Shown here in pieces: positions 28,815-37,072 of a DNA stretch of 47,107 nucleotides; position 1 is the stretch's first letter, and each line of letters opens with the position of its first letter. Both the position numbers and the translations under genes were made by a program. Below the pieces are notes generated by a model. That model searched no databases and was not told the DNA's origin. It saw only the letters and a program-made list of their open reading frames with translations. Origin of the DNA: Prevotella sp. (GTDB taxonomy: Bacteria; Bacteroidota; Bacteroidia; Bacteroidales; Bacteroidaceae); the NCBI GenBank assembly GCA_016283605.1, contig JAEENF010000079.1, positions 1 through 47,107 on the forward strand, written 5' to 3'.

Positions 28815-28910
28815 TTATTCCACGTTAGAGCACGAGGTCAAAATAATCGCTGTGAAGCCGCAGGTCAGGATGGCGGCAAGCATACATATTATATTCATTT
28901 TCATTGACAT
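28815..28910 (-). CDS. Possible 31-residue lipoprotein-like leader peptide
   Basis: A small ORF of 31 codons between the distal promoter and the acyl ligase gene. It has three near-N-terminal Met codons (residues 1, 3 and 5), a Lys, a hydrophobic stretch (about residues 7-25), and a lipobox-like ILTSC at residues 23-27, ending four residues later with TAA. This is the shape of a complete lipoprotein signal peptide with almost no mature protein. Similar very short peptides occur in Prevotella, but I cannot name a family. It lies downstream of a good -7 box at 28975-28982, so it would be the first gene of the biosynthetic operon. It could be a real small lipoprotein, a translated leader, or a relic of a longer gene. 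Confidence 0.45.
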   Translation of the reverse strand: MSMKMNIICMLAAILTCGFTAIILTSCSNVE

Positions 28911-28974
28911 TGTTTTATATTAGTTATACCTTAATTCTGGTCGTTTTTAATCATTGTTCTACATTCGAACGATG

Positions 28975-28982
28975 CAAAGATA
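28975..28982 (-). promoter_or_regulatory. Probable promoter (-7 box) of the NRPS operon
   Basis: On the minus strand the bases read TATCTTTG followed by C, a very good match to the Bacteroidota -7 consensus TAnnTTTG. A TTTG lies 23 bases upstream (29006-29009), slightly farther than the usual 19-21 bases. The region 28766-29175 carries no full-size gene; it holds this element, the small leader ORF, the ligase-proximal element and, on the plus strand, the protease promoter. The A/T-rich near-palindrome around 29004-29023 (AAAAAAGC followed by a T-run) separates the two divergent units. Confidence 0.6.
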
Positions 28983-29155
28983 CAATTTTTTCCCTAATTA
29001 AAAAACAAAAAAGCGTTTTTTTTGCTTATTTATCTTTGTTTTTTTGTGGGATGTGTGTTTACACTTTTAACTCTTTTCACTTGTTGTGAGAAGAAGAATT
29101 TGCACCAATGCTCACTTTTTTCCAGGCAAAAGCTTAAACATTCAGCTTTTTTGTG

Positions 29156-29163
29156 TACTTTTG
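29156..29163 (+). promoter_or_regulatory. Promoter -7 box of the subtilisin-like protease gene
   Basis: TACTTTTG, a full match to TAnnTTTG, ends 12 bases before the ATG at 29176. If used, the mRNA leader would be only about 5-10 bases. No clear -33 element is seen. A second plus-strand match, TATCTTTG at 29031-29038, could give a longer leader. Confidence 0.5.
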
Positions 29164-29175
29164 CAGACGAGAGCG

Positions 29176-31395
29176 ATGAGAAAAGCAGGAATAACCGTCA
29201 TATTGGGGTTTATCTTTCTGTGCATGATGGCGCAGGGCGCGGACTACAGGAAGATGTCGAGGCTGGTGCAACAGGCCGCGAGGGAGACAATGCGGGCCGA
29301 GGCGAGAGTCAAGGACAGCAAGCAGCCCTTCGACATCAGGGACCGCAACAAACCCAGCCTCATCGCCTTTGTACGAATAGACCAGAAGGAGGGCGATGCC
29401 ATCCTCCGCGACTACGGATGCAAGCCCTTGGCCAACAAGGGTGACATCACCATCGTCGAGATCCCTCTAAACAGACTGACGGCCCTGTCGGAACACCCTG
29501 CAGTCCATCGCATCGAAGCCGGCGAGCGGGCCAGTATCTGTCTCGACACGACGGCCAGCATCATCAACGTCCTGCCAGCCTACACCCCAACTGCCAGTCA
29601 TCGGGCCTTTACAGGCAAGGATGTGGTGGTAGGCCTGATGGATATCGGCTTCGACCTCACCCACCCCACTTTCTACGACGTAACGACAAATCAGTACCGC
29701 ATCGGGGCGTTCTGGGATATGTTGTCGAAGGACACCGTAGGCAGTCCGTGGCCGGTAGGACGCGATATCGTCGGCTATGAAGCCGTGAGGGCCTATGGCC
29801 ACTCCACCGACGGGAAGACCCAAAAGCATGGCACCCACACCCTGGGTATCGCAGCGGGCAGCGGTTACGACACCAACTATCGCGGCGTAGCCTACGAGAG
29901 CGACATCTGTTTAGTGAGCAATGCCGTATCCAGTGATAAAGAATACATCGACTCCACAGACTACTACAAATATACCACAGCCGTCGACGCCCTGGGTTTC
30001 CAGTATCTGTTCGACTATGCCGACCGTCAGGGAAAGCCTTGTGTGGTCTCGTTCAGCGAGGGCTATGCCCCTTACCTCGACGAGGAAGACAGCCTCTATG
30101 TCGCCTATCTCGACAGTCTGACGGGCCCCGGCCATATCCTCGTGGCTTCGGCAGGCAACGAGAATCTGGAGAAGACCTATATGGAAAAGCCCTATGGCAC
30201 TGCTAAGACGGGCGCATTCATCAGAGTATACAAAGAGAGTGCGCTCTATAAAGTCAAGACCGACGGGCCACTATTGATCAGACTGCTGGCCTATGAAGAC
30301 GGTTTCGTCGTCCCCCATGACACCATCACCATCTCAACATCCGATGCCAGACTCGACTCACTCTTCAGTGACACCTTGTTTTTTAACAAAGACACCTGTA
30401 CAGTTGAAGCCATACGCTATCCTTCACCCTTTATCGGCGACACACTTTGTCTGGTAGCCTTTTCCGCCACCTCCACCTTAGATAAACTGCCCAAGATAGC
30501 CATTGTCCTGGAAGGTCAGGAGAGTCATGCAGAACTTTTCGGCAGTTCACACTATGCCCTCACCAGCAGAAACATTGATCCCCGCTGGAATGCGGCAGAG
30601 AAAGGACATAACATCATGGCGCCCAGCTGTTTCTCTTCGGTGATCAGTGTCGGTTCCACTTCCCACCGTCTGCGTGTCATCAACTATCTCGGCGAAGAGC
30701 AGAACTATGCGGCAGGCGAGACGCCCGGTGTGGTGAGTCCCTTTTCATCGAGAGGCCCTACGATGAACGGCAACGTGAAGCCCGATGTCCTTGCGCCAGG
30801 CGCGAACATCATCTCTTCCGACAGCGAATATACCTATGCCATGGACTCTACAGCCAACAGGAATGAGATTATCGCCTTCTCACAGTTTGAAGGGAAGGAC
30901 TACCCTTGGAGCTTCAACTCCGGCACCTCGATGTCGGCACCCTTTGTGGCAGGCACGATAGCACTCTGGCTCCAAGCCAAACCCGACCTCACGCCACAAG
31001 AGGTGATGGAAGTTATCCGACGTACCAGCAGCCATCCCGAAGAGGGTATCGACTACCCGAACAACGACTACGGCTACGGACTGATCGACGGCTACCGAGG
31101 ACTGTTAGATATCCTCGGACTCACGAAGATTGAGCATGTGGGGCTGTCAGAACCACTTAATCTGCAGGTCATCCCCAAGGAAGATGGTCTGCACTTTCTC
31201 TTCCATGAAAAAACAGAGCAACCTGTCAAAGTCAGGCTTTACGCACTGACAGGTGCTCTGTTGGATGAACGGCAACTGATGCCGATAAACACTGAGGTCG
31301 TCATGTCCCTACCATCAGCCCTCAAAGGTGTCATCCTGGTGCAGACGGATAGTCAGACGAGAAGTCTGACGGGTTCACGACTCGTCAGACTGTAA
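29176..31395 (+). CDS. Secreted S8-family (subtilisin-like) serine protease
   Basis: A 739-residue protein. I chose the ATG at 29176 because it gives a clean signal peptide (MRKAGITVILGF, cleavage near AQGADY) and follows a -7 box; the upstream in-frame ATG at 29086 lies before that box. A propeptide-like region covers about residues 25-135. The catalytic triad is intact: Asp156 (GLMDIG), His218 (KHGTHTLGIAAG) and Ser585 (NSGTSMSAP), with the oxyanion Asn328 in SAGNEN. The catalytic domain is interrupted by about 150 residues between Asn328 and the FSSRGP segment (about 345-490), probably a beta-rich insert. The last 60 or so residues (RLYALTGALLDE onward) resemble a small C-terminal beta domain of the secretion-signal type. 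It is likely periplasmic or extracellular; substrate unknown. Its stop overlaps the convergent uraA gene by 21 bp. Confidence 0.9.
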   Translation: MRKAGITVILGFIFLCMMAQGADYRKMSRLVQQAARETMRAEARVKDSKQPFDIRDRNKPSLIAFVRIDQKEGDAILRDYGCKPLANKGDITIVEIPLNRLTALSEHPAVHRIEAGERASICLDTTASIINVLPAYTPTASHRAFTGKDVVVGLMDIGFDLTHPTFYDVTTNQYRIGAFWDMLSKDTVGSPWPVGRDIVGYEAVRAYGHSTDGKTQKHGTHTLGIAAGSGYDTNYRGVAYESDICLVSNAVSSDKEYIDSTDYYKYTTAVDALGFQYLFDYADRQGKPCVVSFSEGYAPYLDEEDSLYVAYLDSLTGPGHILVASAGNENLEKTYMEKPYGTAKTGAFIRVYKESALYKVKTDGPLLIRLLAYEDGFVVPHDTITISTSDARLDSLFSDTLFFNKDTCTVEAIRYPSPFIGDTLCLVAFSATSTLDKLPKIAIVLEGQESHAELFGSSHYALTSRNIDPRWNAAEKGHNIMAPSCFSSVISVGSTSHRLRVINYLGEEQNYAAGETPGVVSPFSSRGPTMNGNVKPDVLAPGANIISSDSEYTYAMDSTANRNEIIAFSQFEGKDYPWSFNSGTSMSAPFVAGTIALWLQAKPDLTPQEVMEVIRRTSSHPEEGIDYPNNDYGYGLIDGYRGLLDILGLTKIEHVGLSEPLNLQVIPKEDGLHFLFHEKTEQPVKVRLYALTGALLDERQLMPINTEVVMSLPSALKGVILVQTDSQTRSLTGSRLVRL

Positions 31396-32616
31396 TTCGG
31401 ATTTATCTTCTTTCGGCAGAAGGAGATTCAGCAACACACCGACAACGGCAGAAAGTCCTATGCCGCTAATGGAAAATGTCTTGAAAGATAATACTGCGCC
31501 ACCAATACCCATCGTCAGCGTGACAGAGACGATGATGATATTACGCGTCAGGCTCATATTTACCCGATGATTGATCAGGTACTGGACACCCACCGAGCCA
31601 ATCGTTCCGAAAAGCAACAGCATGATGCCGCCCAGCACGGCCTGAGGGATGCTCTGCAGCAGGGCACTAAGCTTACCTATGACGGAGAAGACAATGGCCG
31701 TGGCGGCAGCAATGCGGATGACTTGAGGATGACGGACACGAGTGATCTGCATAGCTCCCGTGACCTCGCTATAGGTAGTCACCGGAGGACCACTGAAGAG
31801 GGATGCGAAGAGACATGCAAGACCATCGCCCAACATCGTGCGATGGAGACCTGGAGACTTCACAAAGTCTTTCTCAGCCACGGCACTGACCACATAGACA
31901 TCACCGATATGCTCAATCACCGGCGCCACAGCCACAGGAATCATGAACAGGAACGGCGCCCAGGCAAACTGCGGCATATGAAAATGGACGATACCGTCTG
32001 GCAGAGCGAACCAGGGCGCAGCAGCCAGGACAGAAAGATCGACAACGCCCATGAAAAGGGCTACCATATAACCGATGATGAGACCCATCACCACAGGCAC
32101 TAGCTTCAACAGTCCCTTTCCGAAGGTGAGCACGATGATGGCTGTAATCAGTGAAACAAAGGCCAGAGGCCAGTTTTCCTTCGCCATGTTAACGGCTGAG
32201 GGAGAAAGCGACAGACCGATGAGGATGATGACAGGACCCACCACTACTGGTGGGAAAAGACGGTCGATAAGACGACGCCCCTGCCACTTAATCAGTGCCG
32301 ACATGATGAAATAGACCAATGCCACGCCAACAATACCCGCAACCGTTCCTGGCATACCCCACAATTGGGAGGCGGATATAATCGGTGCGATAAAGGCAAA
32401 ACTTGAACCCAGGAAAATGGGCACCTCTCCTTTGGTGACTATATGGAAGATCAGTGTGCCTACACCTGCCGTAAAAAGTGCTGTAGCGGGATCCAAACCA
32501 ACAAGTAGAGGTACGAGCACTGTCGAACTAAAGGCCACAAACAGAAACTGAACGCCAACGATAGTCCTTCTTACCGTTGAAAGTTCTTGATGACTCATAT
32601 GATGATCATTATCCAT
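31375..32616 (-). CDS. uraA: Uracil/xanthine permease, NCS2 family
   Basis: A 413-residue inner-membrane protein with about 14 hydrophobic segments. QFLFVAFSSTVLVPLLVGLDPATALFTAGVGTL is not quoted in full here, but its parts (VAFSSTVLVPLLVG, ALFTAGVGTL) and GSSFAFIAPI are hallmarks of UraA-type nucleobase:H+ symporters, as is the later PVAVAPVIEHIGDV. I chose the ATG at 32616, two bases after the stop of the DUF5020 gene, over the in-frame ATG at 32631. Last gene of surE-lpxB-DUF5020-uraA. The gene next to it encodes a possible nucleoside channel, so the pair could bring nucleobases across both membranes. Uracil is the likeliest substrate, but xanthine cannot be excluded. Confidence 0.88.
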   Translation of the reverse strand: MDNDHHMSHQELSTVRRTIVGVQFLFVAFSSTVLVPLLVGLDPATALFTAGVGTLIFHIVTKGEVPIFLGSSFAFIAPIISASQLWGMPGTVAGIVGVALVYFIMSALIKWQGRRLIDRLFPPVVVGPVIILIGLSLSPSAVNMAKENWPLAFVSLITAIIVLTFGKGLLKLVPVVMGLIIGYMVALFMGVVDLSVLAAAPWFALPDGIVHFHMPQFAWAPFLFMIPVAVAPVIEHIGDVYVVSAVAEKDFVKSPGLHRTMLGDGLACLFASLFSGPPVTTYSEVTGAMQITRVRHPQVIRIAAATAIVFSVIGKLSALLQSIPQAVLGGIMLLLFGTIGSVGVQYLINHRVNMSLTRNIIIVSVTLTMGIGGAVLSFKTFSISGIGLSAVVGVLLNLLLPKEDKSELQSDES

Positions 32617-32618
32617 GA

Positions 32619-33341
32619 TTAAAAGTTCCACTTGATACCGATGGTGGGATTGACGAAGAATGTTTGATCATCATATGTGTTATAGATGAAGTTATTGCTG
32701 ATCTCGCACTCCGTACCGATACTGAAGTGCTCTGTAGCATTAAACCAGAACTGGGGTTCGGAGAGAATAACCAGCTGTCCGTGTCCATTGGCCTTCTCAC
32801 CACGCCAGAAATCAATAAAACCTGAAAAGGTACACTTTTTGTTGGCAAAGGTCGTACCCCAAACACCTGTCAGCTGAGCACTATGATACGCACTGTTGGC
32901 ATTGGCATCTTTGAAGAAGGCCTTATACAATAGCTGGACAGACCATGTCGTAGAGAAATCCGAATTATGTCCGTTATAGGCGAAACCTGCAAGACCTGAC
33001 TGCTGATAGCTGCCAGAGGTAGTACCTGCAAGTCTGGACCCTAGTCCGCCGTCATATTCTACATGAAGGGAAAAAGGCGACTGCTGACTCAACTTGAACT
33101 CACGCGAAATCTCGGTATAGGCACCTTTCGTTTCCTTTCGACTCAGGTCTACGTCAACGAAGTAATACCACGAACCCCACTTATCGGCCTTGAATTGTTC
33201 AAGTGTCAATGTCACTTTCTGACGGCCTGCCTCCTGGTCCGGATAGAGGTTACGTCCGAAATCATAATGTAACTGCACGTTCTGTGCGTAGGCAGTGAGG
33301 ACGGCAACAGCCGTCATAGCCATCAATAAAAACTTTCTCAT
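32619..33341 (-). CDS. DUF5020-family outer-membrane protein, Tsx-like channel
   Basis: A 240-residue protein with a signal peptide (cleavage after TAYAQ) and short alternating beta-strands ending in IGIKWNF, a C-terminal aromatic typical of outer-membrane barrels. VQLHYDFGRNLYP after the signal peptide is characteristic of DUF5020 proteins, which look like the Tsx nucleoside channel. Its start overlaps the lpxB stop by four bases (ATGA), and uraA follows after two bases, so the genes are translationally coupled. Together with the nucleotidase SurE and the nucleobase permease, this suggests nucleoside or nucleobase uptake. The channel role is inferred from family resemblance and context. Confidence 0.75.
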   Translation of the reverse strand: MRKFLLMAMTAVAVLTAYAQNVQLHYDFGRNLYPDQEAGRQKVTLTLEQFKADKWGSWYYFVDVDLSRKETKGAYTEISREFKLSQQSPFSLHVEYDGGLGSRLAGTTSGSYQQSGLAGFAYNGHNSDFSTTWSVQLLYKAFFKDANANSAYHSAQLTGVWGTTFANKKCTFSGFIDFWRGEKANGHGQLVILSEPQFWFNATEHFSIGTECEISNNFIYNTYDDQTFFVNPTIGIKWNF

Positions 33342-34468
33342 AAGGATCCTTTATTTAGAAGTGAATAAATCATTTTTGCAGCATTGTCTGGAGCCTTCTG
33401 ATCACCAAGGAGTCGCCAGATTTCCTCATAACCCTCAAGCATATTCTGACGGGCAGGACCGCCAAGAATCTTATCCAGTTCTGCACGGAGACGATCCAGT
33501 GTGAAGGCGTCTGCCACGAGTTCTGTCACAACCTCACGGTCAGCAATGAGATTTACCAATGAGATATACTTCACCTTCAGCACCCATCTACGGAGCCAGC
33601 CAAACAGTTTTGCCAACGCTGTTCCGTAACAGACCACCTGTGGAACACGGAAGAGTGCAGTCTCAAGGGTAGCTGTACCACTGGTAACCAAAGCAACATA
33701 AGCTTGGGAGAGCAGCGGATAGGTCTGGTTATAGACAATGTCTACGTTCTTACCACTTATGAACTGCTCGTAATAGTCTTTCTCAATACTTGGAGCCCCA
33801 GCCAACACCACCTTATAATCTTGCATATAGGGTTGCACTGCCTCGATCATCACGGGCAGATTATCCTTGATCTCCTGCTTTCGACTTCCTGCCAACAGTG
33901 CAATAATGTTCGCAGAAGGGTTCTTCTCTTGACACTTTCCACCTTCTACCTTCCACCATTCACGGACTTCATCTGCCGTGGGATTGCCGACATAATGAAT
34001 GGGATAACGATGTTTTCCTTCGAAAAATTCTACCTCGAAGGGCAAGATGGAGAAGAGTTCGTCCACATCACGTTTGATGGCCTTAATGCGATATTCCTTC
34101 CAAGCCCATATCTTCGGAGAGATATAATAGTAGACGGGAATGTTTGTCTTCGATTTTACATATCTGGCAATCTTCAGGTTAAACCCTGGATAATCTACAA
34201 GAATCACACAGTCAGGTTGCCATGTCGTAATATCGCGCTTGCACATCTTCATATTCTTGAGGATCGTTGGCAAATGCAGAAGCACAGGAAAAATGCCCAT
34301 ATAGGCCAGTTCCTTATAATGTCTGACACGAGTTCCTCCAACGGCTGTCATCAAATCTCCGCCGAAGAAGCGGAACTCTGCCTCTGCGTCAATATCTTTC
34401 AACGACTGCATCAGATGCGATGCGTGAAGGTCTCCAGAAGCCTCTCCAACAATCAGATAGTACTTCAT
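33338..34468 (-). CDS. lpxB: Lipid-A-disaccharide synthase
   Basis: A 376-residue GT19 glycosyltransferase that condenses UDP-2,3-diacylglucosamine with lipid X to make the lipid A disaccharide at the inner membrane. Recognised by MKYYLIVGEASGDLHASHLM at the N-terminus, LAYMGIFPVL, CVILVDYPGFNLKIA, YYISPKIWAWKEYRI, HYVGNPTADEV and LLAGSRKQEI, all in the usual order. Its ATG overlaps the surE stop by four bases (ATGA), so it is coupled to surE, and its own stop overlaps the DUF5020 start. A short segment (EWWKVEGGKCQEKN), encoded by a purine-rich low-complexity stretch, lies between the GNP motif and LLAGSRKQEI and may be a small insertion. Length is otherwise normal. Confidence 0.97.
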   Translation of the reverse strand: MKYYLIVGEASGDLHASHLMQSLKDIDAEAEFRFFGGDLMTAVGGTRVRHYKELAYMGIFPVLLHLPTILKNMKMCKRDITTWQPDCVILVDYPGFNLKIARYVKSKTNIPVYYYISPKIWAWKEYRIKAIKRDVDELFSILPFEVEFFEGKHRYPIHYVGNPTADEVREWWKVEGGKCQEKNPSANIIALLAGSRKQEIKDNLPVMIEAVQPYMQDYKVVLAGAPSIEKDYYEQFISGKNVDIVYNQTYPLLSQAYVALVTSGTATLETALFRVPQVVCYGTALAKLFGWLRRWVLKVKYISLVNLIADREVVTELVADAFTLDRLRAELDKILGGPARQNMLEGYEEIWRLLGDQKAPDNAAKMIYSLLNKGSL

Positions 34469-35238
34469 AATCCCCAGGATTTAATCTTATCCATCGCCTG
34501 ATAGGCCGTGATATCAATCTGTGTAGGGGTGATAGCCACATAACCATGTGTCAAAGCCCAGTTATCAGTATCCTCAGCCTCCGGCTCGTCATTGGTATAG
34601 CTACCTACCATCCACCAATAGTCATATCCCCGGGGGTGATGACACTTGGTAACCTCCTGTCCCCAAGTTCCTTTCGCCATCCTGCACACCCTCACACCTT
34701 TGTACCCACTTTCCTCTAACAATGGGAAGTTCACATTCAGACAGACCCCCAAAGGCAGTCCCTCATGAAGCACACGCTGAATGATTTCATGGATTAGAGG
34801 ACGCAACGGCTCGAAATCAGCATCCTCTCGATGATCACATAACGAAAAGGCTACCGACGGGATATATTTCATACAACCTTCGAGGGTAACACCCATTGTA
34901 CCACTATAATGTGCATTGACAGAGGCATTGTCACCATGATTAATACCCCCAATCACCAAATCTGGCGTTCGTGGCACAATCTCTGCCAACGCCATCTTCA
35001 CGCAGTCCACTGGCGTACCAGTGCAAGACCATATCTCCACCCCGGGACGTTGCGCACGACATTGAAGCCTCAACGGAGCCGTTGCCGAAAAAGCACAAGA
35101 AAAACCACTGCGCGCATCTTCAGGGGCACAGACGATGATATCGCCAAGGTCGGAAAGCATCTCCACCAAGCAGTTGATACCTTTCGCCAGATAGCCGTCA
35201 TCATTGGAAATGAGCAGTAAGGGTCGTTTAATTTCCAT
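34465..35238 (-). CDS. surE: 5'/3'-nucleotidase SurE
   Basis: A 257-residue metal-dependent phosphatase that dephosphorylates nucleoside monophosphates. The N-terminal LLISNDDGYLAKGINCLVE carries the metal-binding Asp pair, and the later GGINHGDNASVNAHYSGTMG is the conserved Asn/Ser metal-site motif. First gene of the surE-lpxB-DUF5020-uraA operon, transcribed from the -7 box at 35260-35267. The surE-lpxB pairing is common in Bacteroidota. Confidence 0.97.
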   Translation of the reverse strand: MEIKRPLLLISNDDGYLAKGINCLVEMLSDLGDIIVCAPEDARSGFSCAFSATAPLRLQCRAQRPGVEIWSCTGTPVDCVKMALAEIVPRTPDLVIGGINHGDNASVNAHYSGTMGVTLEGCMKYIPSVAFSLCDHREDADFEPLRPLIHEIIQRVLHEGLPLGVCLNVNFPLLEESGYKGVRVCRMAKGTWGQEVTKCHHPRGYDYWWMVGSYTNDEPEAEDTDNWALTHGYVAITPTQIDITAYQAMDKIKSWGL

Positions 35239-35259
35239 AAAATATCAATGATTTGGGTG

Positions 35260-35267
35260 CAAAAATA
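35260..35267 (-). promoter_or_regulatory. Promoter -7 box of the surE operon
   Basis: On the minus strand the bases read TATTTTTG, matching TAnnTTTG, 21 bases before the surE ATG. It lies in a 121-bp divergent region shared with parA. No convincing -33 element was found. Confidence 0.5.
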
Positions 35268-35309
35268 CGAAAAAAGGTTTAAATGGGCGTATTTCTCAGC
35301 AGAAATATG

Positions 35310-35317
35310 TAACTTTG
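35310..35317 (+). promoter_or_regulatory. Promoter -7 box of the parAB operon
   Basis: TAACTTTG matches TAnnTTTG and lies 42 bases before the parA ATG, giving a leader of about 35 bases. No convincing -33 element was found. Confidence 0.5.
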
Positions 35318-35359
35318 TGCCCAAATTTCTCAATAAGACAGGTATAAAGAAACAAAAAT

Positions 35360-36124
35360 ATGGGTAAGATTATTGCATTAGCAAACCAAAAAGGTGGTGT
35401 AGGAAAGACAACGACAACTATCAACCTTGCTGCCTCACTCGCCACACTCGAGAAGAGTGTACTGGTAGTAGATGCCGACCCTCAGGCCAATGCCTCCAGC
35501 GGTCTGGGTGTTAACATCCAAGAGGTAGAATGCTCACTCTATGAGTGTATTGTCAACAATGCAGACATCCGTGATGCCATCTACACCACAGATATCGACG
35601 GACTGGACATCATTCCTAGCCACATCGATCTCGTTGGCGCTGAAATAGAAATGTTGAATATGGATAATCGTGAGAGGGTCATCAGAGACTTGCTGTTACC
35701 CATCCGCGACGAATACGAATATATCCTGATAGACTGTTCGCCGTCATTAGGACTGATTACCGTTAATGCCCTGACAGCAGCCGACTCCGTGATTATCCCC
35801 GTTCAGTGCGAGTATTTCGCCCTTGAAGGAATCAGCAAATTGTTGAACACTATCCGCATCATCAAACAGAAACTGAATCCAACACTGGAGATTGAGGGTT
35901 TCCTTCTGACGATGTATGACAGTCGTCTGCGTCTGGCTAACCAGATCTACGATGAGGTGAAGCGTCATTTCCAGGAGCTGGTCTTTAAAACTGTCATCCA
36001 ACGCAACGTAAAACTAAGCGAGGCACCTAGTCACGGCCTGCCCGCCATTCTTTACGATGCTGACTCGACAGGAAGTAAGAACCATTTGGCACTCGCCAAG
36101 GAAATTATCAACAAAAACAAATAA
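35360..36124 (+). CDS. parA: Chromosome partitioning ATPase ParA (Soj)
   Basis: A 254-residue ParA/MinD-family ATPase. The deviant Walker A QKGGVGKTTTTINLA (Lys11, Lys16) is near the N-terminus, followed by VVDADPQANAS and the Walker B-like YILIDCSPSLGL. ParA forms ATP-dependent gradients on the nucleoid that move ParB-parS complexes and so segregate the origin. Nine bases separate it from parB. The short length without an N-terminal HTH indicates a chromosomal (type Ib-like) rather than a P1-type plasmid ParA. Confidence 0.97.
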   Translation: MGKIIALANQKGGVGKTTTTINLAASLATLEKSVLVVDADPQANASSGLGVNIQEVECSLYECIVNNADIRDAIYTTDIDGLDIIPSHIDLVGAEIEMLNMDNRERVIRDLLLPIRDEYEYILIDCSPSLGLITVNALTAADSVIIPVQCEYFALEGISKLLNTIRIIKQKLNPTLEIEGFLLTMYDSRLRLANQIYDEVKRHFQELVFKTVIQRNVKLSEAPSHGLPAILYDADSTGSKNHLALAKEIINKNK

Positions 36125-36133
36125 ACTTTAACT

Positions 36134-37072
36134 ATGGCTGTACATAAAAAATACGACCGTAATGTGTTGGGCAGAGGCCTCGACAATATCGGTACGGGAA
36201 AAGGCAGAGGCCTTGACGCACTGATACAAACCGGAGATGTTCAAACAGAAGGCACATCCAACCTCAATGAGATTGCACTCAACCTGATAGACCCCAATCC
36301 GAATCAGCCCAGACGGGAGTTTGATGAGGATGCCATGCATGAACTGGCGGCAAGTATCAAGGAGATTGGCATCATTACACCAATCACCCTGCGTCAGATG
36401 ACGGACGGCAGATATCAGATCATCGCCGGAGAACGCAGATGGCGGGCATCACAACTAGCAGGACTGATGTCTATCCCTGCATATATCCGTACAGTAGAGG
36501 ATGAAAATGTGATGGAAATGGCATTGGTGGAGAACATCCAACGCGAAGACCTGAACGCCATTGAAATCGCTTTGGCCTACCAGCACCTGGTGGACACTTC
36601 CGGACTCACTCAGGAGAAAATCTCCGAGCGTGTCGGCAAGAGTCGCGCGGCCATCACCAACTATCTGCGTCTGCTGAAACTGCCGGCACAGATTCAGATG
36701 GCCCTAAAAAATCACGAGATGGATATGGGTCATGCACGAGCATTGCTCGCTTTAGACAGTCCCTCAGCACAAATCAAAGTGTTTAAGGATGTCCTGAAGA
36801 ACGGCTATTCTGTCAGAAAGGTGGAAGAACTAGTTCAATTGATTAAAAATGGTGAAGACGACCAGACTGCTAAAAAGACTATCGCCACTAAGACACAACT
36901 CCCCAAAGAGTTCGTCGTACTAAAGAAAAGACTGGCTGACTTTTTCAAGACCAAGGTACAGATGACTTACTCCTCTAAAGGCAAGGGTAAAATCAGCATC
37001 CCCTTTGCTAATGAACAGGAATTGGAAAACATCATGAACGCAATTGATGGAATAAAACATGCAGAAGATTAA
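36134..37072 (+). CDS. parB: ParB-family chromosome partitioning protein
   Basis: A 312-residue DNA-binding CTPase. It has the ParA-interacting N-terminus (NVLGRGLDNI), DPNPNQPRREFD (about 53-64), the CTP-binding GERRWRA (99-105) and ENIQREDLNAIE, then a helix-turn-helix (about 158-184, LTQEKISERVGKSRAAITNY) for parS recognition, and a C-terminal dimerisation region. No match to the canonical parS palindrome was seen in this window. The last 14 bases overlap the next gene. Confidence 0.97.
   Translation: MAVHKKYDRNVLGRGLDNIGTGKGRGLDALIQTGDVQTEGTSNLNEIALNLIDPNPNQPRREFDEDAMHELAASIKEIGIITPITLRQMTDGRYQIIAGERRWRASQLAGLMSIPAYIRTVEDENVMEMALVENIQREDLNAIEIALAYQHLVDTSGLTQEKISERVGKSRAAITNYLRLLKLPAQIQMALKNHEMDMGHARALLALDSPSAQIKVFKDVLKNGYSVRKVEELVQLIKNGEDDQTAKKTIATKTQLPKEFVVLKKRLADFFKTKVQMTYSSKGKGKISIPFANEQELENIMNAIDGIKHAED

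Noticed and set aside
29086..29175. N-terminal extension of the protease from the ATG at 29086
   Set aside because: It would place the signal peptide 30 residues inside and translate through the -7 box.
35239..37072. Search for parS near parAB
   Set aside because: No match to the TGTTTCACGTGAAACA palindrome; CACGTG cores elsewhere (for example 13781-13797) lack the flanking bases.
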